DNA of 45,713 bases, from the NCBI GenBank assembly GCA_030611265.1, contig JAUWQD010000019.1, forward strand, positions 1 through 45,713, in the 5' to 3' direction. The translations under genes were made by a program, and so were the position numbers. Below are positions 33,133 to 42,361 of this stretch, piece by piece; position 1 is the stretch's first letter, and each line of letters opens with the position of its first letter. The DNA comes from Methanosarcinaceae archaeon (GTDB taxonomy: Archaea; Halobacteriota; Methanosarcinia; Methanosarcinales; Methanosarcinaceae). Below the pieces are notes generated by a model. The model was given only the letters and a program-made list of their open reading frames with translations, did no database searches and was not told the DNA's origin.

Positions 33133-34536
33133 ATGGGTGTAAGCAAGCAAATTCTGAAAAATGAATACGATGTAGTCATCATTGGTGCGGGACAAGCAGG
33201 TATGTTTGCCGCAAATGAACTGACAGGTCACGATCTTACGATACTGGTGATCGATGCCGGCAGAGATATTGATCACCGAAAATGTTCGATGGATTCGATT
33301 AATATGTGTGCGCACTGTGCGCCGTGCGACATCATGTGTGGCGTTGGAGGGGCGGGAACATTTTCGGATGGGACACTGAACCTGCGCCCTGATATTGGTG
33401 GCGATCTTGCAGAACTTACCGGGGATAAGGATTATGCATGGGAACTTGTCAAATATGTGGATGATATTTTCCTGCATTATGGGGCGCCAGAGGAGGCATC
33501 CAATCCAAAGAGCAGTGATATTGAAGAGTTGAAACGCAGGGCAGCATCTGTAGGTGCGCGATTCCTTGAGATTAAACAGCGACATATCGGTTCTGACAAT
33601 GCGCCGATCGTAATCGGTAATTTTAAGCATGATCTGGATGCGAGGGGAGTTGAGTTCTTGCTGAACACAAAGGTGGATGACCTTGTTGTCAAGGATGGCA
33701 TCTGCCACGGGGTTGTGCTTGCGGATGGGCGTAGTATCAGGTCAAGGTATACGATACTTGCTCCGGGCAGGATCGGCGGCGAATGGGTTAATGAACTTAC
33801 GAATAGACATTCGATCTCAGCAAAGTACGGCGGGATCGATATTGGTGTGCGGGTAGAGGTGCCTGCTATCATTATGGACCCTGTGACAAATATCAACCGC
33901 GACCCCAAGTTCCATATCCAGACACGAAGGTATGACGATTTCGTCAGGACGTTTTGTACAAATGAACATGGGTTTGTTGTGAAGGAGGAGTATGAGGGTT
34001 TTATAGCAACGAATGGTCATTCGATGCGCAATACGGCATCCGAGAATACAAATTTCGCGTTCCTTGTGCATATCGAACTGACACACCCGATCGAGAATAC
34101 AACAAGGTATGCAAGGTCTGTGGCAAAACTGGCTACAACGATCGGTGGCGGAAAACCTGTTCTCCAGAGGATGGGCGACCTTCGGCGCGGCAGGCGTTCG
34201 ACAGAGAAACGCATTGCCCGAAATCCGGTTGTAAATACGCTTAAGGATGTGACCCCCGGAGATATTTCTATGGCTATGCCGCATCGTATTGTGATGGATA
34301 TTATTGAAGGACTGGATACGCTAAACCAGATCATTCCGGGTGTTGCATCTGATTCCACGCTGTTGTATGCGCCCGAGATCAAGTTCTATGCGATGGAAGT
34401 ACAAGTTGACCGCAATATGGAGACGAGCATGAAGAACCTGTTTGCAGCAGGTGACGGCACAGGGCTTTCAAGAGATATCATCAATGCGGCGGCGACCGGC
34501 GTGCTGGCTGCGCGCGGGATATTGAAGTTGGGGTAG
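33133..34536 (+). CDS. FAD-dependent dehydrogenase, COG2509 type
   Basis: 467 residues. The N-terminal FAD-binding motif is VVIIGAGQAGMFAANEL, followed by a Cys-rich stretch (KCSMDSINMCAHCAPCDIMC, then GVGGAGTFSDGTLNLRP) and the C-terminal FAD segment LFAAGDGTGLSRDIINAAAT. The CXXC/CXXC-like cluster near residue 60 is characteristic of this uncharacterised family and might ligate metal or act in thiol chemistry. SD gaggtg precedes the ATG. The cellular electron partner is unknown; a quinone- or thiol-linked reductase role is only a guess. Confidence 0.88.
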   Translation: MGVSKQILKNEYDVVIIGAGQAGMFAANELTGHDLTILVIDAGRDIDHRKCSMDSINMCAHCAPCDIMCGVGGAGTFSDGTLNLRPDIGGDLAELTGDKDYAWELVKYVDDIFLHYGAPEEASNPKSSDIEELKRRAASVGARFLEIKQRHIGSDNAPIVIGNFKHDLDARGVEFLLNTKVDDLVVKDGICHGVVLADGRSIRSRYTILAPGRIGGEWVNELTNRHSISAKYGGIDIGVRVEVPAIIMDPVTNINRDPKFHIQTRRYDDFVRTFCTNEHGFVVKEEYEGFIATNGHSMRNTASENTNFAFLVHIELTHPIENTTRYARSVAKLATTIGGGKPVLQRMGDLRRGRRSTEKRIARNPVVNTLKDVTPGDISMAMPHRIVMDIIEGLDTLNQIIPGVASDSTLLYAPEIKFYAMEVQVDRNMETSMKNLFAAGDGTGLSRDIINAAATGVLAARGILKLG

Positions 34537-34575
34537 TACAAAAAACGATCCATCCTTAATGAATTGAGAGAAAAG

Positions 34576-34669
34576 GCGAGGCATCCCACTTGGATGTTGG
34601 ATGGGTGGGTATGGTGGTATGATGCATGTAGCACATGTATCGGAGGGTATGTTAGTGGGAATACCTCGC
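34576..34669 (+). ncRNA. Candidate structured RNA
   Basis: Between the flavoprotein and the 773-residue gene, gcgaggcatcccact (34576-34590) pairs with agtgggaatacctcgc (34654-34669), a near-perfect closing helix of about 15 bp. Inside it, gatgcatgt / acatgtatc (34621-34641, loop agc) makes a second hairpin with one G-U pair. A G-rich single strand (ggatgggtgggtatggtgg) lies between. There is no ORF. The strand is inferred from the direction of the upstream gene. It may be a 3'-UTR element, an sRNA or a terminator. Confidence 0.4.
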
Positions 34670-34749
34670 ACAATCTATAATAGGTTGGTATTGCATATAA
34701 GGGTTGTGTGTTGTTTTGGGTAAACCATGGGCATATTAAAATTCAACAC

Positions 34750-37071
34750 TCAGTTTAAACTATCTTGAAATTTATTAATTCTTTCTAATAAAGAAGTATT
34801 ATTGATTTTCAAGTTAATTTTATCAAAGTAGTCCTTTACAATATATGGGAAATAATCTTGGCTATTATATGGATCGGTTTCTATTTTTTCAAATAATATC
34901 TCTGCTATTTCTTCTTCTTTTCCAGTGAAATACTCTCCAACTTTCGCGAGTGTTTCAATAGAGGTATGTTTGAGTTTTTTATCGTTTAATTTTGTGAGTT
35001 TTTCGATTTTTGCATAAATATTTTCTTTTCTAACTGCATCCAAACAGTTGATGAATAAACTCGATCCTAAAAAGCGTAGAGTCATTTCTCTAATATTTAA
35101 GTCATCATGCTCCAAAAATGAAACGACTTTTTGATAATAATTTAACAATAGTGAATTTGACATTTCATTTGAAAAGAAATTAATAAATCTCAGATATTGA
35201 TCTAAAACATTTAAATCTCTTGTATCAATATTTAGAGTTGCACTAATTACATCTTTTACTTGAATTGAAGATATATAATCTCTGATACCAACATAAAACA
35301 TTAATGCATCTATTAAATCAGCATCATTAGCTATTAAAATTTCAAGATATTTTTCTTCAAACTTTTGTCTCTCATCCAAACTAATATGAGGATAAATTTG
35401 TTTTAATGCTTTACTACATTCATAATCAACATTCAAATCTTTCAAATAAAGTTGTATGATTTTTTCTTGTATTAATCTCTTTAAATCAGAATCCATACAC
35501 AAAAACAATTTACGGAGACTTTTGATGCTATTTGTTTTAACTGCGATCTCATCATCTTCTGTCAATTTAATTAATCTACCTATAACATTTTCATGTAAAT
35601 TGCTTGGTATTTTATTTCCAAACTCTCCAAATGCCTCTGTAGCCTTTAATTTAGTAACAGTGTCCGCATAATTAGTTAGCCTTAGCATTCTTAAAATGAC
35701 ACTTTCCATCTGATAAATTGAGATTTCATTTTTTTGCTCAACTATTTTATTAATGGCATCTATTCGAGATTTAAACTGTGGACTTATTGCATATCTTAGC
35801 AGCCTTTGAATTTCCCCATGTTTTGTATCCTTGAAATTGTTATAGTTCTCGATTTTAGTCTCCCAGTCCTGATAATCTAATTTATTGATTATATGTTGGA
35901 ATGTCTCTCTTGTGATATTATTTTCAAAATAGTTCCAATCACAAAATAGTCTTAGATCTTCTATCAATTGGTTTGCCCAAGAGTAGAATTCATCTACAGA
36001 TTCCTCATCGCCTCCGATTAAAGGAAAATATGCAAATTTTTTAATATCGAGGTCAATACTCATTTCAGTGTAATATTCTTTGTAATTGTGGTGGAGTTTT
36101 CCAGGCCTCATAGTTGTGTACATAAATGTCTTTTGAGATGAAAAATTCCATCGATCGTGGAATTCAATTGTAACTTTACCATATTTGCTTTCCAAAACAA
36201 TTTTATCCAATTTTGATTTATCAGATTTTTCCAAATTAAAATTTATGCCTGTAGGGAAATTTAAGTAAAAAGGAATATACATATATGCATTCTCATTATT
36301 TTCCTCACTTAAAATTTGATTCTCATATTCGATTTGTTGGGCATGTATTGTTTTCACAAATAAATTTTCTGTTATCTGTTCATCTTGAAAAACCAAAGGA
36401 ATTCCATCCGAAAAAATGTGAAGTTTTTCCAATATTTCTTTTCTGTTGCAATAATTATCAATGAATTTTATTTTTCTTATAATTTTATTCTGATTTGCTC
36501 TTCTTATGAACCAATTTTGGATGCGATCACTCCATCCGATGTTATTTTTGCTCGGGCGTGATACATTATTTTCACTAATTTTACGAAGAATATTATATTG
36601 AAATAAATCGGTTATAACTTTATACTTAAAATCATTCTGATAGTCTTGGCGTGAATAATCAATTAAATTGTTGGATTCGCCTATAAAGGCATTTTTATAA
36701 TCATCATTTTTTTCGATAACAGAATCCCAATAATCAGAAAAATACACCGAAAAAAGATACTCATTGAATTTAATTGGTTTTATTGATCCATTTTCATGAG
36801 AAAGTGTAACTAATAATGTCATGTTTTCTTTTTTTATTTTAATTAGTTTATTTCGCTCTCTCGAAACGACAAAAATTGGAATTATAATTAATACTGAAAA
36901 TATTAAAAAAGCATACCAGATCAATGAATCATTAGAAATCGATGTCTTGATTGATTCAAAAAATATAGAACTGCTTATACCAAGAAGAACTGCCAACAAA
37001 ACAGTTAATATTGATTGGTAAATAGAATTTTTTTGTTGCTTTAATAGTTGTTGTACGTCATACTTTTGCAT
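34750..37071 (-). CDS. 773-residue membrane protein with HEAT-like C-terminus
   Basis: Two N-terminal helices (about 20-40, LTVLLAVLLGISSSIFFE, and 49-71, SLIWYAFLIFSVLIIIPIF) are followed by a large soluble part. The middle (about 80-440) is mixed alpha/beta with no motif I know. The last 300 residues are helical repeats of HEAT type (YADTVTKLKATEAFGEFGNK; RLIKLTEDDEIAVKTNSIKS; HDDLNIREMTLRFLGSSLF). No nuclease, NTPase or TIR motif is visible. AT content is well above that of the flanking housekeeping genes, suggesting acquisition. Its function is unknown; a sensor or scaffold would fit. Confidence 0.8.
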   Translation of the reverse strand: MQKYDVQQLLKQQKNSIYQSILTVLLAVLLGISSSIFFESIKTSISNDSLIWYAFLIFSVLIIIPIFVVSRERNKLIKIKKENMTLLVTLSHENGSIKPIKFNEYLFSVYFSDYWDSVIEKNDDYKNAFIGESNNLIDYSRQDYQNDFKYKVITDLFQYNILRKISENNVSRPSKNNIGWSDRIQNWFIRRANQNKIIRKIKFIDNYCNRKEILEKLHIFSDGIPLVFQDEQITENLFVKTIHAQQIEYENQILSEENNENAYMYIPFYLNFPTGINFNLEKSDKSKLDKIVLESKYGKVTIEFHDRWNFSSQKTFMYTTMRPGKLHHNYKEYYTEMSIDLDIKKFAYFPLIGGDEESVDEFYSWANQLIEDLRLFCDWNYFENNITRETFQHIINKLDYQDWETKIENYNNFKDTKHGEIQRLLRYAISPQFKSRIDAINKIVEQKNEISIYQMESVILRMLRLTNYADTVTKLKATEAFGEFGNKIPSNLHENVIGRLIKLTEDDEIAVKTNSIKSLRKLFLCMDSDLKRLIQEKIIQLYLKDLNVDYECSKALKQIYPHISLDERQKFEEKYLEILIANDADLIDALMFYVGIRDYISSIQVKDVISATLNIDTRDLNVLDQYLRFINFFSNEMSNSLLLNYYQKVVSFLEHDDLNIREMTLRFLGSSLFINCLDAVRKENIYAKIEKLTKLNDKKLKHTSIETLAKVGEYFTGKEEEIAEILFEKIETDPYNSQDYFPYIVKDYFDKINLKINNTSLLERINKFQDSLN

Positions 37072-37282
37072 GATTTTTCACGAGATATTATTCTATTACT
37101 TGGATATAAAGGAACCGAAAATTATATGGAGTTCATTTAATATCTTTTCATTATCTACTCATTGAGCATTTTCGAATTTGAACAATTGGGTGCTTAAAAT
37201 GAGTTGGAAATTAAACAATACAACAGATGTTCATAAATCTCGATTTATTTTTATCAATATTGAGTTTGCGTCATCCCTCTAT

Positions 37283-38473
37283 TCAACACTTAGTTTCCCG
37301 CAACCCGATCGAGAACACCGCAGCCAAAAAGATCATCCCCGCCAGCAGCGTAAACGCTGTCCTTGCACCATAGACATCAAGGAACACGCCACCCAATACA
37401 GGACCAAGCGCACCGCCGAGCCAGCGCACCATGTTGAAAGTGCCCATTGTTGTAGCCAGTATTCTTGTGTCGGTTCTCACAACCTCGTCTACCAAAATCG
37501 TAGTGGATAGTGTCACCACAGGTCCAAAACAGAGTCCCACAAATGCGAAATTGACAGCGATCAGCCACGGTGAGGCGGGTACGTGTGAAAACAGAAGTAG
37601 GGCAGTGCCGCCAAGTAATGTTACCGCGACCAATGGTTTTTTCCTGCCCACCGTGTCCGAAAGCCAGCCGCATGATGACGCGCCAAGGGAACTCGTGATC
37701 GCATAAGGGATGAACAACAGTCCTGTTGATGCGGTCGATATTCCCGAATCCAGTGCGAAGAATGGCAGGACATAGGACGCACCGACAACCGCCATCATGC
37801 AGAGCATACCCACAAGGGTCGAAAACATAATTGTCCTTGTCCTGAAAAGGTCAAGTGAAAGATACAGCAATTTTCCAAGAGGATGTTCTTCCTGCGATTT
37901 TGGTTTTGTTTCGTGAAGCATGAGGGATAGCATTGAAACAACAAATGCGAACCCTGCAAGCCAGATAAAGACAATTCTCCATCCGTATAACTCACCGAGC
38001 ACACCCCCCACCGAATACCCCGAAACCGTGCCAAGACCCGTTGCTGCCGCCAGAATGCCCATGCCTTTTCCACGCTCATGAAAATCATACATATCCCCAA
38101 CCATCGTGAACGATGTCTGGAAGAACATCGCAGCACCGACACCCGATATTGCTCTTGCAACAAGAAGCGCTGCGAAACTGTGTGACACAGAAAGCATTGC
38201 CACACCTGTTCCGAAAACAAGGATCCCGACAACGATAATCCGCTTTCTGCCGAACCTGTCCGAAAGCAGACCAAAAGGTATCTGCAAAAATGCCATACAT
38301 ATCATGAACACGCCCGCAACCCAGCCAAGACTTGATTTTGAGATATTCAGTTCCTCAGAAACAATTGGCAGGAGCGGAATGAGTGACAGCATTGCCAAAA
38401 AGACGCAGAATGTGCCCACCGACAGCAAAAGCATCTGCCGATTCCTGTGTTCTGTTGCGAGAGGGTGTATCAT
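37283..38473 (-). CDS. MFS transporter (drug-efflux-like)
   Basis: 396 residues with 12 predicted helices. The MFS motif appears as GLLSDRFGRKRIIVVG after TM2 and again as GWLSDTVGRKKPLVAV in the second half, with LVARAISGVGAAMFFQTSFT in TM4-5, typical of DHA1-type multidrug antiporters. Substrate unknown. The ATG at 38473 opens MIHPLATEHRNRQ before TM1. It is 43 bp downstream of the dolichol-kinase-like gene on the same strand. Confidence 0.9.
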   Translation of the reverse strand: MIHPLATEHRNRQMLLLSVGTFCVFLAMLSLIPLLPIVSEELNISKSSLGWVAGVFMICMAFLQIPFGLLSDRFGRKRIIVVGILVFGTGVAMLSVSHSFAALLVARAISGVGAAMFFQTSFTMVGDMYDFHERGKGMGILAAATGLGTVSGYSVGGVLGELYGWRIVFIWLAGFAFVVSMLSLMLHETKPKSQEEHPLGKLLYLSLDLFRTRTIMFSTLVGMLCMMAVVGASYVLPFFALDSGISTASTGLLFIPYAITSSLGASSCGWLSDTVGRKKPLVAVTLLGGTALLLFSHVPASPWLIAVNFAFVGLCFGPVVTLSTTILVDEVVRTDTRILATTMGTFNMVRWLGGALGPVLGGVFLDVYGARTAFTLLAGMIFLAAVFSIGLRETKC

Positions 38474-38516
38474 AATCTTAGCCTGTGTCCTTTCAATTAA
38501 ATTGGTGGTATCTTTT

Positions 38517-39119
38517 TTATCCGATCACTGCCTGAGCGACCAACATTGAAACAAACGCTGCAACAGGAACCATGACATTGTCAAACCGCTTTGACGTGAC
38601 CTCTGCGATCATCCCTGCCACACTTCCCACAAATGCAAGCGCACCCACAAAAGGGAAACCAATGATAGTTGCCGCAACTGTTCCTGCAACTGCTCCTTCA
38701 ATGGTCTTTGTGGAATCCCTGAAATATCTCTTGCCGTGCACTCCCACAACGGTCGATACCCCATCGCCAATCGTCAGAACCACGATCGAAGCATAGCATA
38801 TTCCCTCATCAAAATAGAACGATAATAACAGCAACATGAGTATGAATGCAAAATAGAGGAACGGGTCTGTGGCAAAGCCCTTGAACTCATTGTCTCTCCA
38901 CAGGAAACGGAATGCAGCAGGGATCTGGACTTTTGTTTTTAGCAGTTCCATGAACAGGAACATCAACATAAAGTAAGATATCAGGCTGATCGCATAGATC
39001 TTTCCACAAACCACTGCAATTATTGGTATAACTACCCCGCCAATGTGCACCATTTTCCGAAGCGGCAGATACTTTAATGGAATATGTTCGACGATATCGT
39101 TCTGTGCAGGATCAGTCAT
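38517..39119 (-). CDS. Dolichol/phytol kinase-like CTP-transferase family protein
   Basis: 200 residues from ATG 39119 (MTDPAQNDIVEHIPLKYLPL), with about six helices. The signature of the SEC59/DGK1/VTE5 family is present in VVLTIGDGVSTVVGVHGKRY and STKTIEGAVAGTVAATIIG. These enzymes phosphorylate polyprenols or lipid alcohols with CTP or move cytidylyl groups, so a role in archaeal membrane lipid or dolichol-phosphate recycling is plausible. An upstream ATG (39143) would add eight residues lying in the divergent promoter region. Substrate not determined. Confidence 0.82.
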   Translation of the reverse strand: MTDPAQNDIVEHIPLKYLPLRKMVHIGGVVIPIIAVVCGKIYAISLISYFMLMFLFMELLKTKVQIPAAFRFLWRDNEFKGFATDPFLYFAFILMLLLLSFYFDEGICYASIVVLTIGDGVSTVVGVHGKRYFRDSTKTIEGAVAGTVAATIIGFPFVGALAFVGSVAGMIAEVTSKRFDNVMVPVAAFVSMLVAQAVIG

Positions 39120-39178
39120 GTATACCACATATAAAACAAACACAAAGTAATATATATCTGCTGAATGTTTCGAATGTC

Positions 39179-40459
39179 ATGGAAACATTGACAGATTCTT
39201 TTACCGCAGGCGTTGTCAAAAAACGTTACATCCTTGGCAGGAACGATGAAAGCGATATCGGTGTACTGCATCTTGGAAAATATCTGGCACTTGACAAGTC
39301 CACAGGCTCACATGTGGCACTGGACGCACTAAAACCGCATGCAATATTGATATGCGGCAAACGCGGATACGGAAAATCATACACAATGGGCACACTGATC
39401 GAGGAACTCTCACTCCTGCAGCCGGATATTCGCGAGAATATCGCATCACTGGTCATTGATACAATGGGAATATTCTGGACACTCGGGCGCGGCAATGAGC
39501 AGCAACCCGAACTCCTCAGTGAATGGGGCTTGCAGCCCACAGGTTTTGATGTAGATGTGTTTGTTCCGGCAGGGAGTGTTGAACAATATCGTAACCGACA
39601 CATCGATGTAAAGCCGTTCTCGATTCCGATATCACACCTTGACGGCTACGAGTGGTGCAAACTGTTCAAGGTCGGTGAAGTGTCGCCCCTTGGTGTACTT
39701 CTGGTGCGAGTTATAGGGAATTTGAGACAACAGCAGTCATCATTTAGTTTTGATGATATTATCGACGGTATCATGGAGGACGAACGATCGGATATTGTTA
39801 CAAAGAGTGCTGCGGAAAATCATTTCAAGGCTGCCATCTCATGGGGTGTTTTTGAGACGGAAGGTGTCGGAATTACTGAATTGATACGTGGCGGTGCAAC
39901 ATCGGTTTTGGATGTGAGCACGCTTACGAATCACATGGTCCGTGCGGCTGTGGTTGGAATTGTCGGGAAGGACATTTATGACCGCCGACTTGAAGCCCGC
40001 CGCTCGTATGAGAGGATGGTAATGGGCGATATTGATGTGGAAAAAGGTATCCCGATGGTCTGGATGTTCATCGACGAAGCGCACCTGTTCGTACCTTCCG
40101 ATGATGAGACACTTGCATCGAACGTCATAATCAATGAATGGTTGAGACAAGGTCGCCAGCCCGGACTTTCCATTATTTTTGCGACACAGCGTCCTGCTGC
40201 AATACATCCTGACGTGATATCCCAGTGCGATGTGGTGATGTGTCACAGATTGACTGCAAGGGATGATATTTCGGCACTTGAGGCGATACGACCCACATAC
40301 ATGCGTGAGGACATCGGGGATTCAATCAGGAAAATGGGGCTTGAGCGAGGGATAGCATTTATTGTGGATGATACTTCCGAAGCGGCACATATAGTAAAGA
40401 TGAGGCCGAGATACAGTTGGCATGGCGGGAACGAGCCGAGCGCGCTGATGGAGAAGTAG
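39179..40459 (+). CDS. HerA-like ATPase (DUF87 family)
   Basis: 426 residues from the ATG at 39179 (METLTDSF); an upstream ATG at 39077 would run through the neighbour's start and promoter. An N-terminal HAS-barrel-like start (RYILGRNDESDIGVLHLGKY) precedes the P-loop ICGKRGYGKSYTMGTLIEEL (Walker A residues 60-67). Walker B is VWMFIDEAHLFVPS, and a sensor-like FATQRPAAIHPDVISQCD follows. HerA hexamers translocate DNA in end resection with NurA, Mre11 and Rad50, none of which is nearby, so this is a solitary HerA/DUF87 paralogue. Divergent from the lipid kinase. Confidence 0.88.
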   Translation: METLTDSFTAGVVKKRYILGRNDESDIGVLHLGKYLALDKSTGSHVALDALKPHAILICGKRGYGKSYTMGTLIEELSLLQPDIRENIASLVIDTMGIFWTLGRGNEQQPELLSEWGLQPTGFDVDVFVPAGSVEQYRNRHIDVKPFSIPISHLDGYEWCKLFKVGEVSPLGVLLVRVIGNLRQQQSSFSFDDIIDGIMEDERSDIVTKSAAENHFKAAISWGVFETEGVGITELIRGGATSVLDVSTLTNHMVRAAVVGIVGKDIYDRRLEARRSYERMVMGDIDVEKGIPMVWMFIDEAHLFVPSDDETLASNVIINEWLRQGRQPGLSIIFATQRPAAIHPDVISQCDVVMCHRLTARDDISALEAIRPTYMREDIGDSIRKMGLERGIAFIVDDTSEAAHIVKMRPRYSWHGGNEPSALMEK

Positions 40460-40560
40460 GAGTTTAAGTTATCCAAATGCCACTCAGGAAAAGTGCAGAC
40501 ATGATAATACGCAACTGTATGGGTGCAAAATCGGGCGAGTCCGTGTTGATGCTTAGGGTA

Positions 40561-40603
40561 GACTACTCCCTTCCTAGCTGCATAGCGGCAGTAAAGAGTA
40601 GTC
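40561..40603 (+). terminator. Hairpin after the HerA-like gene
   Basis: gactactc (40561-40568) pairs with gagtagtc (40596-40603), with an inner ctgc/gcag stem. It is 101 bp after the stop of the ATPase gene and 42 bp before the next start. It could be a terminator or a leader structure of the transglutaminase-like gene. Confidence 0.4.
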
Positions 40604-40645
40604 CACACTACTATATTATTAAGTAAGAATCATTTTATATATACT

Positions 40646-42031
40646 ATGAAAAAACAAAATTTGTTATTATGCTCACTTATTTTTTTACTGATTTTTACAT
40701 CAATTGGATGCGTAACAAACGATGATTATTCAGTTGACAGGGTTTCAAATGATAGGGTATTAAATGACGACTCTTCAGAATTAACCATTGAAGTATACAA
40801 TGCAACACTCAAAAAAACAGCAATTCTTAATCTGGATAATGGGTATTCTGCAAAGATATTGGACATCAATAGGAAAGAAGAATGGATATGGATCTCTTTT
40901 AGAAAAGATGGTGAAGAATACTCCACACAGACCATTTCTCTTGATCAAACTTACAATGTAAAAGATCAAAACGACCAAAATGTCGTTTATTCCATACACG
41001 TGGATAAAATATACGACAACAGCTTCGTTGTTGAGTTGACATACATAGTAAGACCGGAAATTTTGTTTGAAGTCATCCCTATTGAAAAAATAGAAAGTGA
41101 AGTGAAGTTCAAACTAAACAGAGATACTATTACGGCAAATTACACATGGGAATACGACAATCAAGAATTTTGGATTAAATTTGAGTACAATAAGGATGCT
41201 TATGAGGCATACTCTCAAAGAAGTAGATACCGGGATTTTGATCATTTTGTAACAGATCCATATGATGATGAATTGATTTCACAAATAACTACTCAATTGA
41301 CGAATCTGGCTAATCGTGGAGGTTATGGCAATAATGAAATTCCATATATTGCTATGGGTTTTGTTCAGGCACTGCCCTACATAAGTGATAGTGCTTCCGC
41401 CGGATATGATGAATATCCAAGATATCCATTTGAGACTTTATATCATGGTGGAGGAGATTGCGAAGATTCATCGATTTTACTCGCAGCAATCTTATATGAT
41501 ATGGGTTATGGCGTCGCGCTTATTGAATTGCCAGAGCACATGGCAGTGGGTGTGAAAGGTGATGAAAACATACATGGGAATTATTATGAATATGAAGGGA
41601 CAAAATATTACTATCTCGAAACAACAAATTCGGGTTGGGATGTCGGTGAAATTCCCGATGAACACAGTGAAGCAGATGCAATAATTACTCCAATCTATAG
41701 TGGATATCCAGAGTTGAGAATGGAGTTTACTGGAAGTAGTAAGAGAGATAACTACTACACATACGTTGACCTAAATATTGAACTTGAAAATGTTGGTTCT
41801 GCAAGTGCAGAAGATGTGACCATATATACATATCTTGAAACGACAGACGATGGTATGGTATGGGACCAGATTGAAAGCGATATAATTTCAAGTATAGGTG
41901 TTGATGAGAGTATTACTTATACGGTATCGAACCTAAAAGCACCTGTGGGAGAATGGTATCGTGTTGGAATCTTGGCAGGGAGTGCAAATTCAAATACCGA
42001 ATACATTTACAGTGATTGGGTTACAGCTTGA
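40646..42031 (+). CDS. Lipoprotein with transglutaminase-like domain
   Basis: 461 residues. The signal peptide has lipobox SIGC (residue 22), and a beta-rich N-terminal region (about 40-200) follows. A transglutaminase-like core comes next, with Cys272 in GGGDCEDSSILLAAILYDMG, His298 in LPEHMAVGV and Glu325 in YYYLETTNSGWDVGE, a complete C-H-E triad of this superfamily. The C-terminal CARDB/Ig-like domain (about 350-455, LNIELENVGSASAEDVTIY) is probably for binding. It is expected on the outside of the cell, perhaps acting as a protease or amidase on surface proteins (inference). It is flanked by noncoding spacers and looks monocistronic. Confidence 0.87.
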   Translation: MKKQNLLLCSLIFLLIFTSIGCVTNDDYSVDRVSNDRVLNDDSSELTIEVYNATLKKTAILNLDNGYSAKILDINRKEEWIWISFRKDGEEYSTQTISLDQTYNVKDQNDQNVVYSIHVDKIYDNSFVVELTYIVRPEILFEVIPIEKIESEVKFKLNRDTITANYTWEYDNQEFWIKFEYNKDAYEAYSQRSRYRDFDHFVTDPYDDELISQITTQLTNLANRGGYGNNEIPYIAMGFVQALPYISDSASAGYDEYPRYPFETLYHGGGDCEDSSILLAAILYDMGYGVALIELPEHMAVGVKGDENIHGNYYEYEGTKYYYLETTNSGWDVGEIPDEHSEADAIITPIYSGYPELRMEFTGSSKRDNYYTYVDLNIELENVGSASAEDVTIYTYLETTDDGMVWDQIESDIISSIGVDESITYTVSNLKAPVGEWYRVGILAGSANSNTEYIYSDWVTA

Positions 42032-42361
42032 AGGAAGATGGGTTGTTAGAAGTTCTTTTGAATTTTGACCAAAAGATTATGTTTTGACATCATGTATTTC
42101 AAAAGACCCAAAACTCGCATTCATTTCCCACCTGCTGTTTTGCATCAAGAAGGAGTCTTCTATTTCATCAGATAAATTGCCAGTGATAGTATTATTAAGT
42201 ATTACTGTATTTATGGGGATATAAAATACAGAGTGTATATAAAGAACAGTAGTTATTTTACTTTTTGATCTATACTTGAAGTTAAATCTACACTTAGACT
42301 TACACTTAAAATTAAACTTAAACTTACACTTAAACTTACACATAATCACGGTGATAAAAAT
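42032..42361. other. Gene-free interval upstream of leuD
   Basis: About 330 bases without a credible gene. The right third is a hexamer array (42282-42341) followed by the SD cggtgat of leuD. The rest is AT-rich, with nothing else I can identify. Confidence 0.6.
42282..42341 (+). repeat. Ten in-register hexanucleotides in the leuD leader
   Basis: Starting at 42282 the sequence splits into ten six-base units: ttaaat, ctacac, ttagac, ttacac, ttaaaa, then ttaaac twice, ttacac, ttaaac and ttacac. All fit TTAAAC with one or two changes. The array ends 20 bp before the leuD ATG, ahead of the SD. It may be a microsatellite-like slippage product or a repeated binding site. Confidence 0.7.
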
